Below the pieces are notes generated by a model. That model was not told the DNA's origin and searched no databases. It was given only the letters and a program-made list of their open reading frames with translations. A stretch of DNA of 64,000 nt from Robbsia sp. KACC 23696 (lineage in GTDB: Bacteria > Pseudomonadota > Gammaproteobacteria > Burkholderiales > Burkholderiaceae), in contig NZ_CP156627.1 of NCBI RefSeq assembly GCF_039852015.1, positions 682,001-746,000 on the forward strand, in the 5' to 3' direction. Shown here one piece after another: positions 46,682-56,149 of this stretch (position 1 is its first letter; each line of letters begins with the position of its first letter). The position numbers and the translations under genes were made by a program.

Positions 46682-47866
46682 TTAGAAGTTGTGGTACATG
46701 CCGAGCGAGACGGTCACGGGTGTCATGCCGGTTTTTGGGACGGCGGTTCCGGTTTCCGTCGGCAGCGGATTGCTGTTGAGCACCACGGTCGAGATACCGT
46801 AATTGCGGATAAAGCCGGCACGCGCGTACAGTCCGGTGCGCTTCGAGAGCGTGTAGTCGTACCCGAGCATCACACCCAGCGCCGAATCGCTGGCGAGCTT
46901 GCCGGCACTGTCTCGTACGCCCGATGTGTCGCGATATACGATCGAGGCACGCCACGCATTGCGCCCGGTCGGCAAGATGAGGCCGAGCGTGTAGACACGC
47001 GCAATGCCGTCGGCGGCGAGCTTCGGCGCAAATTGGCTAAAGGAACCAGACAGGACGAGCTTGCCGGTATCGTAGACCCCGCCAATGCCGTAGAGGTCGT
47101 TGCGCACGGTGCCGGTGGTGCTGCTACCCCAGACTTGGTTATAGTTCGCGGAGATATAGGTGGTGCCGTTGAACCATTGCCAGAGGACGCCTTGCGCGGC
47201 GGCCGCTGGCGTCTGGCCGGCGACGTTGCTTGGCGCGTACATCACCTCCGTACTGAAACCCGAGAAGGTGGGGGAGAGATAGGTCACCGCGTTGTTGACC
47301 CGCGCGGCCAATTGCGTCGCGCCGGCGCCGAGGTCGCTGTTGTAGCCGACGCCCTTTGCCGTCTGCACGGCCGCCGCGCCGAGCCAAGTCGCCACCGAAT
47401 TCGTTGCCACCGTGCCGAATACATCGACGAACAAGGGCAGGCCTGTCCCAATTTGTTTGCCGAAGCGGAGCTGGCCGTACTGGTTCGACGCGAGCCCGAC
47501 CCATGACTCTCGGTTGAAAAACGAGGTCGTGTCCTGCACCGCGCCGCTATTTGTCAGAGAGCCGCTTTCGAGATTGAATTCCGCCCGCAAACCGCCGCCC
47601 AAATCCTCCCGGCCGAATATCCCGAATTTGGACGTCCACTCTCCACCACTTTGCATTTGCCAGAGCGATTTGCCGCCGACGGTTTGATAATTGATGCCCG
47701 TGTCCACCGAGCCATACAAGGACACGGTCGATGCGGTGCCGGTGCTGAATTCCGGAACCGACGCGAGCATCGACGCCTGATACGACATGGCGTTCGCGTT
47801 ACCGATATCGATCCCGAATGCGCCCAGCGTGAAAGCGGCCAGGCCGCATACATAGGTTTTTCTCAT
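46682..47866 (-). CDS. Gram-negative porin (Burkholderia type)
   Basis: Outer-membrane general porin of 394 aa. A signal peptide (RKTYVCGLAAFTLGAFGIDI) is followed by strands with the family start SSVTLYG-like segment TASTVSLYGSVDTGINYQTV and by NRESWVGLASNQYGQLRFGK, with GxxxFGREDLGGGLRAEFNLE. It ends VTVSLGMYHNF, with a terminal Phe as required for barrel insertion. Loop pore charges are not resolved here. It lies 15 bp from the MFS gene and 89 bp from the amidohydrolase gene, on the same strand as both. Confidence 0.93.
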   Translation of the reverse strand: MRKTYVCGLAAFTLGAFGIDIGNANAMSYQASMLASVPEFSTGTASTVSLYGSVDTGINYQTVGGKSLWQMQSGGEWTSKFGIFGREDLGGGLRAEFNLESGSLTNSGAVQDTTSFFNRESWVGLASNQYGQLRFGKQIGTGLPLFVDVFGTVATNSVATWLGAAAVQTAKGVGYNSDLGAGATQLAARVNNAVTYLSPTFSGFSTEVMYAPSNVAGQTPAAAAQGVLWQWFNGTTYISANYNQVWGSSTTGTVRNDLYGIGGVYDTGKLVLSGSFSQFAPKLAADGIARVYTLGLILPTGRNAWRASIVYRDTSGVRDSAGKLASDSALGVMLGYDYTLSKRTGLYARAGFIRNYGISTVVLNSNPLPTETGTAVPKTGMTPVTVSLGMYHNF

Positions 47867-47955
47867 TATTTCTTCCGGTCATATCAAGCGAAAGGATCGT
47901 GCCGGCAGGCATGAATCGTCACGCCCGCTGGCAAGCACGTTGGCAGCGTCTCGCG

Positions 47956-49152
47956 TCAGGCGGTATGCAGGCAGCGACGTGTCAGTGCAACGAAGTAGGC
48001 CGCGCCCCAGGTGAGCGCCGCATCGTTGAAGTCGTAGGCGGGGTTGTGTACGGCGCAGCCGCCGTGCGAGTCCGTGCCATTGCCCAGCAGCACGTAGCAG
48101 CCGGGCACGACCTCGGTCATCCAGGAAAAGTCTTCGCTGCCCATTACAGCATCGGGCATGTGGATCAGGCGAGCGGCGCCGACCAAGGACGTAATCGTGT
48201 CGATGGCGATATCGGTTGCCGCGCGATCGTTGATCAGCGGGCGCGAGATCGCGCGATAGTCGATGACGGCGTGCGCGCCATAACTGTGCGCTTGGGCCGC
48301 GGCCATGTCCTGAATGCGGGTCTGCAACAGCTGGCGGGTATCGGCGTCGAGCGCGCGCACCGACAGCTTCAACGTCGCCGTATCGGGAATGACATTGTGT
48401 GCATCGCCGGCATGGAATGCGCCGACGGTGATCACGGCGGCGCGGGTGGGCTCGACATTGCGAGATACGATGCTTTGCAGCGCGGTGACGATGCCCGAGG
48501 CGGCGAGAACAGGATCGCAACCCTGGTGCGGCATCGCGCCATGCGCGCCCTTACCGGTCACGGTGATCGTGACAGAATCCGACGACGCCATCGCGCAGCC
48601 ATGGCGCAGGGCGAACGTACCGACCGGCAGGCCCGGCGCGTTATGCAAGGCGAACACCTGATCGCAAGGGAAGCGCGTGAAAAGGCCATCGTCGATCATC
48701 CGCGATGCGCCGCCCAAGCCTTCCTCTGCCGGTTGGAAAATAAGATTCAACGTGCCATCGAATGTCTCGCGCGTTGCAAGACGATGTGCGGCAGCCAGCA
48801 AGATGGCGGTATGCCCGTCGTGTCCGCAGGCGTGCATCGTTTTTGAGACGGTGCTTTTGTACGGCAGGCTGCCGGCCTCTTCGATGGGCAAGGCATCCAT
48901 ATCGGCGCGCAGGCCGAGCGTGCGTGTCGACAAGCCGCGTTTAAGTTGGCCCACCACGCCGGTGCCGCCGATGCCGGTGGTCACGTCATAGCCCCATTCG
49001 CGCAACTTGCCGGCGACCAGCGCGGCAGTGCGCGTTTCCTCGAAGCCCACCTCAGGGTGTGCGTGAATGTCGTGCCGGATGGCGATGAACGCGCCTTCTG
49101 CTTCGCGCATTTCCGCGACCAATTCCGTCATTGCTGTTGCTTGCTGCGTCAT
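47956..49152 (-). CDS. M20-family metal-dependent amidohydrolase (HipO-like)
   Basis: Cytoplasmic hydrolase of 398 aa acting on an N-acyl amino acid or related amide. Metal-ligand motifs are LGLRADMDALPI, TMHACGHDGHTA and FQPAEEGLGGA, followed by the dimerisation domain and GSEDFSWMTEV. The ATG at 49152 has GGAG nine bases upstream; longer in-frame starts would overlap the regulator's promoter. It is divergent from the LysR gene at 49304 and heads a set with porin and MFS transporter, so it probably degrades an imported compound. Confidence 0.9.
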   Translation of the reverse strand: MTQQATAMTELVAEMREAEGAFIAIRHDIHAHPEVGFEETRTAALVAGKLREWGYDVTTGIGGTGVVGQLKRGLSTRTLGLRADMDALPIEEAGSLPYKSTVSKTMHACGHDGHTAILLAAAHRLATRETFDGTLNLIFQPAEEGLGGASRMIDDGLFTRFPCDQVFALHNAPGLPVGTFALRHGCAMASSDSVTITVTGKGAHGAMPHQGCDPVLAASGIVTALQSIVSRNVEPTRAAVITVGAFHAGDAHNVIPDTATLKLSVRALDADTRQLLQTRIQDMAAAQAHSYGAHAVIDYRAISRPLINDRAATDIAIDTITSLVGAARLIHMPDAVMGSEDFSWMTEVVPGCYVLLGNGTDSHGGCAVHNPAYDFNDAALTWGAAYFVALTRRCLHTA

Positions 49153-49270
49153 GTCTGTTTGCTCCGAAACCGCCTGGTCCACGTGGTGCGGTAACGCGAT
49201 TCCTGCAGGGGCGTCACCGACGAGAAGGAGCGTAAAGCGGGCGGATCGGAACAAAAAAGCACGAATTTTG

Positions 49271-49278
49271 ATACGTAT
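49271..49278. promoter_or_regulatory. Possible LysR operator in the amidohydrolase/LysR divergent gap
   Basis: ATACGTAT, a short perfect palindrome in an AT-rich segment 26 bp before the LysR start, in the 151-bp divergent gap. Assigned only by position and symmetry. Confidence 0.3.
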
Positions 49279-49303
49279 AACCGTTGGTGATATATTCCGC
49301 ATT

Positions 49304-50194
49304 ATGAAAATTCAACAGTTACGGGCACTGGTCGCGATCGCGTCGTCGGGCAGCATCAATGCTGCGGCGAAGGTGTTGCACGTCACCCAACCGGCCGTGA
49401 CGAAAGCGATGCAAGAGCTCGAGGCCGATTTCGGCGTACGATTGCTGGAGCGCAACCCACGCGGTGTGGTGCCGACCGCCGAAGGCGAGGTGCTGTTGCG
49501 TCGTGCGCAGACGGTGGTCCGTGAACTTGAACGCGCGCAGGAAGAGATGGCGCAGATCAAGGGTGCGCGCGAGGGGACATTGGTCATCGGCATCACGCCG
49601 ATTGCCGGCACTGCCGGCATGACAGAGGCGTTTATCGCGTTCCGACGCCACTGGCCGCTCGTGAACGTGGAATTTCGGGAACTGGGTTTCAACCAACTCA
49701 ATGAGCAGTTGCGCAACCGCACGCTCGATCTCGCTTTCGGTGCTTTTTCCAAACCGCCGACGATCGATGCCGGCTCGGTGAGCGAGCTGGTCGCCTTCGA
49801 GACGACTTTTGTCACGCGAGCCGGGAGTGCGTATGCGGATGCGCGAACGTTGGAAGCGCTACAGAGCGCCGAGTGGATTCACACGGACGTAACGGACGCT
49901 TATCTGGCCTATGTGGAAGCGATGTATCGCGGGGCCGATCTGGCGCCGCCGCAGCGGATTACGCGATGTACCTCGTTCGCGCTTTTTTATGCGCTGACGT
50001 TTAACACCGATGCCGTGTGCAACTGGACGCGTCACTCGCTGGAGAGTACGGCGCAGGGGCGAACGCTTATTGCGTTGAATCTGCCTGTCGAGCCGCCGCC
50101 TCTGCATCTGTATTTGCTTTCCCCGCCCGCTGCGCAGTTGACGCGACCGGCGGAGTACTTCGTCCACTGCATCACGCAGACGACGAGACCGTGA
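49304..50194 (+). CDS. LysR-family transcriptional regulator (CbbR/TdcA-like)
   Basis: A 296-aa LysR regulator starting MKIQQLRALVAIASSGSINA, with HTH AAKVLHVTQPAVTKAMQELE. The effector domain starts near residue 90 (GTLVIGITPIAGTAGMTEAF). The start at 49304 gives the standard N-terminus; longer in-frame sequence upstream overlaps the divergent amidohydrolase gene. It probably controls that gene, porin and MFS transporter. Confidence 0.91.
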   Translation: MKIQQLRALVAIASSGSINAAAKVLHVTQPAVTKAMQELEADFGVRLLERNPRGVVPTAEGEVLLRRAQTVVRELERAQEEMAQIKGAREGTLVIGITPIAGTAGMTEAFIAFRRHWPLVNVEFRELGFNQLNEQLRNRTLDLAFGAFSKPPTIDAGSVSELVAFETTFVTRAGSAYADARTLEALQSAEWIHTDVTDAYLAYVEAMYRGADLAPPQRITRCTSFALFYALTFNTDAVCNWTRHSLESTAQGRTLIALNLPVEPPPLHLYLLSPPAAQLTRPAEYFVHCITQTTRP

Positions 50195-50201
50195 GCGATC
50201 C

Positions 50202-50366
50202 ATGGCAAATCAGTCGACATCTTGTCTCGTAAAACCGTCCGGTGTTCACCGACTCGTGATCGTCGAAGGCATCATGGGGTCGGGCAAGTCAACGACGATG
50301 CGGTTTATTACGCGACACCTTCGAGAAGCGGGGCGAGCACAAACAGCCACGAAAGGCCGACTAGCT
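50202..50366 (+). pseudogene. Remnant of a P-loop kinase/ATPase gene
   Basis: A 54-codon frame, MANQSTSC..., encodes LVIVEGIMGSGKSTTMRFIT, a strand plus Walker A plus helix typical of the first 35 residues of a P-loop kinase or adenylate-kinase-like protein. It then runs into a stop codon (50364-50366) with nothing recognisable beyond. It looks like the 5' end of a lost gene; the downstream part is occupied by an unrelated hypothetical gene. Confidence 0.5.
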
Positions 50367-50404
50367 TGCTTGTAGAGCCGGCAATTCGAGAACAGACTGT
50401 GACA

Positions 50405-50989
50405 ATGACCGGCAACGAAATGGCCAAAAAGCGGGAGGGGGAATTGGGAGCAACGGAGATCGAACGAGTTTGGGCCCGCGTCTACGGCAATCCCGCATGG
50501 TCTGTTAAAAAGGGCCATGGAAGTTTTTTGACCCTCGAGTTTGGAACGCCCTCTCTGCAAATACGCGAGCCGATAAAAGTTTCGCCCCATACTTCGGAGA
50601 GCGTGCGTGACGCTCTGACGCGCAGGCGGACCCATGTAGTCGGCGAGTGGCATTTGTGGATCTATTGCTGTAATTGGTCAATCTTGTTTAAGGGACAAGA
50701 AGCCGCACATAGCGAGTCGCCTGATAGCACTATCCAGTCCGCAGTCGAGCGACTTGACGGACAGCGGATTACTTCCGTCTCGGACGGCCCGCTGCTCGGC
50801 TCGTGGTGTTTCACCTTCGATCAAGGCGGCACGCTTACAACGTCGCCATATGAAGACGATCCTTCGGATGAGCAATGGCTGCTTTATGAGCGAGAATCGG
50901 GCTGGGTTTTAACGGCTCGGGCAGACAACCACTACTCCTATGGCCCAAGCGACCAACGTTGCGACGAACAAAATTGGAAGAAGATCTAG
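50405..50989 (+). CDS. Hypothetical protein, no recognised family
   Basis: A soluble 194-aa protein beginning MTGNEMAKKREGELGATEIE (ATG at 50420 is an alternative). No signal or membrane segment is seen. It is rich in Trp and aromatic residues (WHLWIYCCNWSILF, SWCFTFDQGGTLTTSPY, ESGWVLTARADNHYSYG), which resembles small immunity-type or DUF proteins with an all-beta fold, but no family was recognised. It follows the P-loop remnant and has no obvious operon partner; the base composition is more AT-rich than its neighbours, so recent acquisition is possible. Confidence 0.6.
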   Translation: MTGNEMAKKREGELGATEIERVWARVYGNPAWSVKKGHGSFLTLEFGTPSLQIREPIKVSPHTSESVRDALTRRRTHVVGEWHLWIYCCNWSILFKGQEAAHSESPDSTIQSAVERLDGQRITSVSDGPLLGSWCFTFDQGGTLTTSPYEDDPSDEQWLLYERESGWVLTARADNHYSYGPSDQRCDEQNWKKI

Positions 50990-51308
50990 GTTTTGATCTG
51001 AACTGCTAGAACCGAATGGTCTTAGGAAACCGGGCAGGTCAGTGCATCCGGTCGGAGATCAGTCCTCATTCGACTTGACGTTTATCGCGCCAATTGGAAT
51101 TGCAGCGTCCTTTGCACGCATCATTAGGTGAAATCCTAGAACGCGTCGTTTTCGGGACTATTCAACGAGCGTTGTTTCTGTCCGCAGCGCTGCCAGGATG
51201 CTCAACCTCGAACATAGAACAATTCTTGCTTCTCTTCCCCCTACCGCCAATGCGACGACGCACCGGGGTTACGTCTCACCCCGCCCGCCCATACCGAGTT
51301 ACGAGTGC
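50990..51308. other. Intergenic region without a supported gene
   Basis: About 320 bp between the hypothetical protein and the UvrA-like gene. No hairpin, repeat or convincing short gene was seen. Confidence 0.4.
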
Positions 51309-54011
51309 ATGCCTGCAAAAAAACTATCTCATCCTCGTCCTAAAAAGACGCCCCCCCGCGTCGGTTTTATCCGTGTCAGGGGCGCACGCGAACATAACCT
51401 CAAGAATATCGACGTCGACATACCGCGGGATGCGATGGTCGTTTTCACCGGCGTCTCGGGTTCGGGGAAATCGTCCCTGGCATTCGGTACCTTGTATGCA
51501 GAAGCGCAGCGACGCTACTTCGAATCGGTCGCGCCTTACGCCAGGCGCTTGATCGATCAGGTGGGCGTGCCCGAAGTCGATGCGATTGAGGGCTTGCCAC
51601 CTGCAGTGGCACTACAGCAGCAGCGCGGTACGCCCAGCGCGCGCTCCTCGTTGGGGACGGTCACCAACTTGTCGAGCCTGGTGCGCATGCTGTATTCGCG
51701 AACCGGACTGTATCCACCCAAGCAGGCGATGCTCTTCGCTGAAGATTTTTCCCCGAACACGATTCAAGGCGCTTGTCCTACCTGTCACGGATTAGGACGT
51801 GTCTACGAGGCGACGGAAAAATCGATGGTCCCGGATGACACGTTGACGATTCGACAACGCGCGGTGGCGGCATGGCCGCCTGCATGGCAGGGGCAAAATC
51901 AACGAGACATCCTGGTGACCCTGGGTCATGACGTGGACAAGCCGTGGCGCGATCTTCCCAAAAAGCTGCGTGACTGGATTCTGTTCACCGACGAGACACC
52001 GACCGTCCCCGTTTACGCCGGGCTTTCTCCCGCGGAGACCCGAGCCGCACTGAAGCGCAAGGCGGAGCCCAGTTATCAAGGGACGTTCACCAGCGCCCGG
52101 CGGTACGTGCTGCACACGTTTGCGACCACGCAGAGTGCGTCGATGAAAAAGCGTGTCTCGCAATATATGGTCAGCGGGGCCTGTCCCAGCTGTCATGGGA
52201 AGCGATTGAAACCCGAGTCGCTTTCGGTGACCTTTGCCGGCTTGGACATCGCGGAAATGGCGAACCTGTCTCTGAGGCAATTGGCGTCTGTCCTCGAACC
52301 GGTCGCGCAAGGGCTGCGCGACGCGCAGGGGCGGAAGCAAGGCGCAGCAAAGGCGACGCGCGTCGAGGCGGCGGAGAACGACACGTTAAGCCTCGCGGAG
52401 CGCCGCGCCGCAGCTGCGGCGCGACTTGCTGCAGGCGGTGCGTCGCATGCTGCCTCGCCTGACGTACGGCGCTCACCGCACCAGTCCGATGAGAAGCGCA
52501 TCGCCGCGCAACGTATCGCCGTCGAGCTATTGGAGCGCATCACGGCTTTGACCGATCTCGGACTCGGTTATCTGGCGCTGGACCGAAGTACCACCACCTT
52601 GTCATCGGGCGAGCTGCAGCGTTTGCGCCTGGCAACGCAGCTTTCATCTCAATTATTCGGTGTGGTCTATGTTCTCGACGAGCCGTCGGCGGGTTTGCAT
52701 CCGTCCGATGGGGATGCCCTGTTTGGCGCCTTGCAGCGACTGAAAGCGGACGGTAATTCGCTCTTTGTCGTCGAGCACGATCTGAGAACGATGCGGGGTG
52801 CCGATTGGTTGGTGGACGTAGGGCCAGGTGCCGGGACGCACGGCGGTGAAATTGTCTACAGCGGTCCCCCTGCGGGTCTGGCGGAGGTCGAAGCCTCGCA
52901 AACACGAGCATATCTATTCGGCGAACAGACGCCAATCCAACGCGCCGCGCGAGCGCAAACGCGTTGGCTTCGCCTCGCGCATGTCACTCGTAATAACGTG
53001 CGCGATCTCGATCTCGCCTTTCCGCTGGGGTGCTTCACGGCGGTGACGGGCGTATCCGGATCAGGCAAGTCCAGTATCGTCAGTCAGGCCTTGCCGGAGC
53101 TGCTTGCCGCTGCACTGGGTGTCGCGCCAGACACAGATGCCCAGGACGATGCCGACGCGCTGCTTCCCGATGCACCCACCGAATCCGGCGGTGAAATCGC
53201 CTCGGGCTTGGAAGGCATCCGACGCCTCGTGCGCGTCGATCAAAAGCCGATCGGTCGTACGCCACGCTCGAATCTGGCTACCTATACGGGCTTATTCGAT
53301 CATGTCCGCAAGCTGTTCGCGGCAACACCGTTGGCACGCAAACGCCATTACGACGCGGGCCGGTTCTCCTTCAATGTGGCGAAAGGACGTTGTCCGGCCT
53401 GCGAAGGGGAAGGGTGGCTGAGCGTCGAATTGCTCTTCATGCCGAGCGTGTATGCGCCCTGCTCGCGGTGCGGCGGGAAACGCTACAACGACGAGACGCT
53501 CGAGGTTTTGTGGCAGGACGCCAGCATCGCCGATGTGCTGGCGATGACGGTTGACGAGGCGGCAACGTTCTTCGCGGAAGAGCCGACCCTTGCGCGTGTG
53601 CTCGATCTGCTGCGCAGTATTGGCTTGGGCTATTTGCGTCTGGGGCAGCCGGCAACCGAGCTATCGGGCGGCGAAGCGCAACGCATCAAGTTGGCAACGG
53701 AATTGCAGCGCGCGCAACGCGGCGACACGCTCTATATCCTGGATGAACCCACTACCGGGCTGCATCCCCTCGACATCGATCGACTGCTAGGCCATCTGCA
53801 AGGCTTGGTGGATGCCGGCAATACGGTGATCGTCGTGGAACACGATATGCGCGTGGCGGCGCAGAGCGATTGGATTATCGATATCGGTCCCGGTGCGGGA
53901 GACCAAGGTGGTAGGATCGTCGCGAACGGTCCGCCAGAGGCCGTCGCCAAGTGCGTGGAAAGTAGAACGGCACCATATTTACAAGAAGCGCTGACGGGAC
54001 GTCCGCGGTAG
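51309..54011 (+). CDS. UvrA-type ABC ATPase of class II (no UvrB-binding insert)
   Basis: A 900-aa UvrA relative. Walker A1 lies in [20 protein letters not shown] (about 38-57), and [20 protein letters not shown] leads directly to the zinc-finger start [10 protein letters not shown], without the roughly 100-residue UvrB-binding insert of true UvrA. Further blocks are [14 protein letters not shown], signature [15 protein letters not shown], and in the second half [30 protein letters not shown] and [15 protein letters not shown] with [15 protein letters not shown]. The ATG at 51309 gives the usual short N-terminus. Class II UvrAs are linked to tolerance of DNA-binding antibiotics in some bacteria. 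Confidence 0.9.
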   Translation: MPAKKLSHPRPKKTPPRVGFIRVRGAREHNLKNIDVDIPRDAMVVFTGVSGSGKSSLAFGTLYAEAQRRYFESVAPYARRLIDQVGVPEVDAIEGLPPAVALQQQRGTPSARSSLGTVTNLSSLVRMLYSRTGLYPPKQAMLFAEDFSPNTIQGACPTCHGLGRVYEATEKSMVPDDTLTIRQRAVAAWPPAWQGQNQRDILVTLGHDVDKPWRDLPKKLRDWILFTDETPTVPVYAGLSPAETRAALKRKAEPSYQGTFTSARRYVLHTFATTQSASMKKRVSQYMVSGACPSCHGKRLKPESLSVTFAGLDIAEMANLSLRQLASVLEPVAQGLRDAQGRKQGAAKATRVEAAENDTLSLAERRAAAAARLAAGGASHAASPDVRRSPHQSDEKRIAAQRIAVELLERITALTDLGLGYLALDRSTTTLSSGELQRLRLATQLSSQLFGVVYVLDEPSAGLHPSDGDALFGALQRLKADGNSLFVVEHDLRTMRGADWLVDVGPGAGTHGGEIVYSGPPAGLAEVEASQTRAYLFGEQTPIQRAARAQTRWLRLAHVTRNNVRDLDLAFPLGCFTAVTGVSGSGKSSIVSQALPELLAAALGVAPDTDAQDDADALLPDAPTESGGEIASGLEGIRRLVRVDQKPIGRTPRSNLATYTGLFDHVRKLFAATPLARKRHYDAGRFSFNVAKGRCPACEGEGWLSVELLFMPSVYAPCSRCGGKRYNDETLEVLWQDASIADVLAMTVDEAATFFAEEPTLARVLDLLRSIGLGYLRLGQPATELSGGEAQRIKLATELQRAQRGDTLYILDEPTTGLHPLDIDRLLGHLQGLVDAGNTVIVVEHDMRVAAQSDWIIDIGPGAGDQGGRIVANGPPEAVAKCVESRTAPYLQEALTGRPR

Positions 54012-54058
54012 GCGCGCGCGGGCGAATCGGTCAGAACACACACCAGGAGGAAGACATC

Positions 54059-54841
54059 ATGCAACGCCGACATTTTTTCATCACTGCGGGAATGGCCGCG
54101 GCCGCAAGCACGCTTAGCGTGACGACCCAAGGAGCCATGGCGCAAGGAACTGGCCGGGATGGGTATGTGTTACCCGTGCCGGAGAACCCGTCGTTGCCTG
54201 TCCTCGGCACCGATCACCGTTTTCCGATTCGCCGCATCTATTGCATCGGCCGCAATTACCTTGCGCACGTCGAGGAACTGAAGCACGACCGCAGTCAGCC
54301 GCCGCTGTTTTTCCAGAAGCAGCGCGATATGCTTGTGCAAAGTGGCGGGTCGGTCGTCTATCCCTCGTTGACGCAAGATTACGAACACGAAATCGAATTG
54401 GTACTCGCGATGAAGTCGGGCGGTATGAATATTAAGCCGGAGGATGCCATGCAACATGTCTATGGCTATGCCGTTGGCCTCGATATGACGCGGCGCGATC
54501 TGCAAAACCATGCGCAGGAGATTCGGGGGCCATGGGAGGCCGGGAAGTCCTTCGAGCAGTCGGCGCCGTGCTCCGCCATCACGCCGATCGCCAAGACAGG
54601 TGTCTTGAAAGAGGGACGCATCCGCTTGACCGTCAACGACGCTACCGCGACCGATGGCGATCTTAAAAATATGATCTGGAATCAGGCGGAGGTGATTGCC
54701 CACCTTTCCACTGCGTTTGCGATCGGTCCGGGTGATTTGATCTACACCGGCACACCTGCAGGCGTGGGGAAAGTGAAAAGCGGCGACAAGATGGTGGCGT
54801 CGATAGATGGGCTTAGCACGCTGGTGATCACCGTTTCCTGA
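54059..54841 (+). CDS. Fumarylacetoacetate-hydrolase family protein with export signal
   Basis: A 260-aa FAH-fold hydrolase. The core from about residue 55 has IYCIGRNYLAHVEELKHD, metal-binding DYEHEIELVLAM, GYAVGLDMTRRDLQNHAQ and the C-terminal GDLIYTGTPAGVGKVKSGD, all normal for FAH or 2-keto-acid hydrolases. The unusual point is the N-terminus, MQRRHFFITAGMAAAASTLS: a twin-Arg Tat-like signal with an AMAQ|G cleavage site. FAH enzymes are usually cytoplasmic. An AGGAGG lies nine bases before the ATG. Probably a periplasmic 2-keto-acid or fumarylacetoacetate-like hydrolase. Confidence 0.88.
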   Translation: MQRRHFFITAGMAAAASTLSVTTQGAMAQGTGRDGYVLPVPENPSLPVLGTDHRFPIRRIYCIGRNYLAHVEELKHDRSQPPLFFQKQRDMLVQSGGSVVYPSLTQDYEHEIELVLAMKSGGMNIKPEDAMQHVYGYAVGLDMTRRDLQNHAQEIRGPWEAGKSFEQSAPCSAITPIAKTGVLKEGRIRLTVNDATATDGDLKNMIWNQAEVIAHLSTAFAIGPGDLIYTGTPAGVGKVKSGDKMVASIDGLSTLVITVS

Positions 54842-54858
54842 TGGCATGAAACGGTGAC

Positions 54859-54915
54859 GGCAAGCAGGGATAGACCACATCTCGACAGGCACAGCCTGCG
54901 GTCTATCCCCTTGCC
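54859..54915. other. Long imperfect hairpin between convergent genes
   Basis: GGCAAG-CA-GGGATAGACC (54859-54876) pairs with GGTCTATCCC-CTTGCC (54900-54915), 16 bp of stem with a 2-nt bulge. The loop holds its own small hairpin, CAGGC-ACA-GCCTG. It lies between the FAH and monooxygenase genes, which converge, so it is probably a two-way terminator that lacks a T-run. Confidence 0.5.
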
Positions 54916-54931
54916 GGCGCGGGCGCCGCTA

Positions 54932-55231
54932 CTACAGCACGACCAGCGTCTCTAAAAAGTCCTGCGTCATTTCTTCTGCCAGCAAATCGGGAAGCAAGGG
55001 CTTCAATGCCTGCAACGTAGGCGCCGACATATGCGCCTTCAGTGCCGCCTCATCGGTCCAGCGCTCGTACGTGACGAATCGGCCCGGTCGTTTCTTGTCT
55101 TCGAGCAGGGTATAGGCGAGACAACCGGGCTCTTGCCGAAATGCCTTCACTGCAGGAAGCAACTGTTCGCGAAGCGACTCGATACGATCGGGCTTCGCGA
55201 TCATTGTTGCGATGATATAAAGATCGGACAT
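54932..55231 (-). CDS. Antibiotic biosynthesis monooxygenase (ABM) domain protein
   Basis: A 99-aa single-domain ABM protein of the dimeric ferredoxin-like fold. MSDLYIIATMIAKPDRIESL and PGCLAYTLLEDKKRPGRFVT followed by YERWTDEAALKAHMSAPTL are the family pattern (YgiN-like quinol monooxygenases). The end ETLVVL is typical. It is on the same strand as the two alpha/beta hydrolase genes upstream of it, so they might be co-transcribed, 87 bp apart. Confidence 0.91.
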   Translation of the reverse strand: MSDLYIIATMIAKPDRIESLREQLLPAVKAFRQEPGCLAYTLLEDKKRPGRFVTYERWTDEAALKAHMSAPTLQALKPLLPDLLAEEMTQDFLETLVVL

Positions 55232-55318
55232 TCTGTTGAACCTTTCAAAGTGGCATCTTGTTGCACAAGCGCAATTTCCGTACCCACTTGACCGTAACGA
55301 ATGTGCCGGCGCGAACCG

Positions 55319-56131
55319 CTACCGTAACGTCGGCGGCGCGGCGCAATCTTTTTGAATCAACGTACGCACGAAGGTGCTGAGCAATGCCGCAATCTGCTCC
55401 GGTGCTTCGAGGGGCGAAAGATGGCCGATCTTGGGAAGCACGGTCAAGCGCGCCTGCGGTATGCGCGCGAGCACTTCACGCCGTATAACCGCGGGCGGAT
55501 CGACACGATCGTTCTCCCCGGATATCACGATCACCGGCACATCGATTTCCGTCACGGCGCGCGCGATGTCTTCTTGACTCGTCGCCAGCGGCCAGGCCGC
55601 CTTGGCGGCCGGTGAGCCGGCCAGGCTGTCTTGAATTACCGTTTCCAGATCGTCGGCGTCGAGTCCATCCGGTGCGAGCACCTGTTCCACCGTGGCGATG
55701 ATGCTCGCACGCGTGTCATACGCATGCGTCATTCCTTGGCGGGTGGCGAGGTCCAGGCCGAGCGCGCCCGGCGGTGCCGGCGCGATCAAGGCCAGGCCGA
55801 TCAAACCGACGGGCTGGCGCGACGCGATCAGTTGCGCGACCTTGCCGCCCATCGAATGCCCTACCAGGATGAAGCGTTCGAGGTCGAGCGCGTCGATGAT
55901 GCCTTGTGCATCGTCGGCCATATCCGCCACGGTATAGCCGCTTTCCGGGGCATCGGACTTCCCCCAACCGCGTTGATCGATGGCGATCGTGCGGAATTGC
56001 GGCTCCAGCGCTTCGATGACGTGGTGCCAAGTACGCGATGACCCGCCCCAATAATGCAGAAAGACGAGCGCCGGTACGCCAGCGCCGCGTTGTTCGACGT
56101 GCAGTGCAATGCCATTCGACGCGATGTGCAT
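55319..56131 (-). CDS. Alpha/beta hydrolase
   Basis: A 270-aa serine hydrolase. The oxyanion strand is PALVFLHYWGGSSRTWHHVI, the nucleophile elbow is LVGHSMGGKVAQL (Ser near 94), the acid is in ISGENDRVDPP, and the catalytic His in KIGHLSPLEAPEQIA. Haloperoxidase/esterase-like; no substrate can be assigned. It starts 18 bp after the next gene upstream (56150) on the same strand and was probably co-expressed with it. Confidence 0.91.
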   Translation of the reverse strand: MHIASNGIALHVEQRGAGVPALVFLHYWGGSSRTWHHVIEALEPQFRTIAIDQRGWGKSDAPESGYTVADMADDAQGIIDALDLERFILVGHSMGGKVAQLIASRQPVGLIGLALIAPAPPGALGLDLATRQGMTHAYDTRASIIATVEQVLAPDGLDADDLETVIQDSLAGSPAAKAAWPLATSQEDIARAVTEIDVPVIVISGENDRVDPPAVIRREVLARIPQARLTVLPKIGHLSPLEAPEQIAALLSTFVRTLIQKDCAAPPTLR

Positions 56132-56149
56132 GATGGCGCTCCTTTCCGT

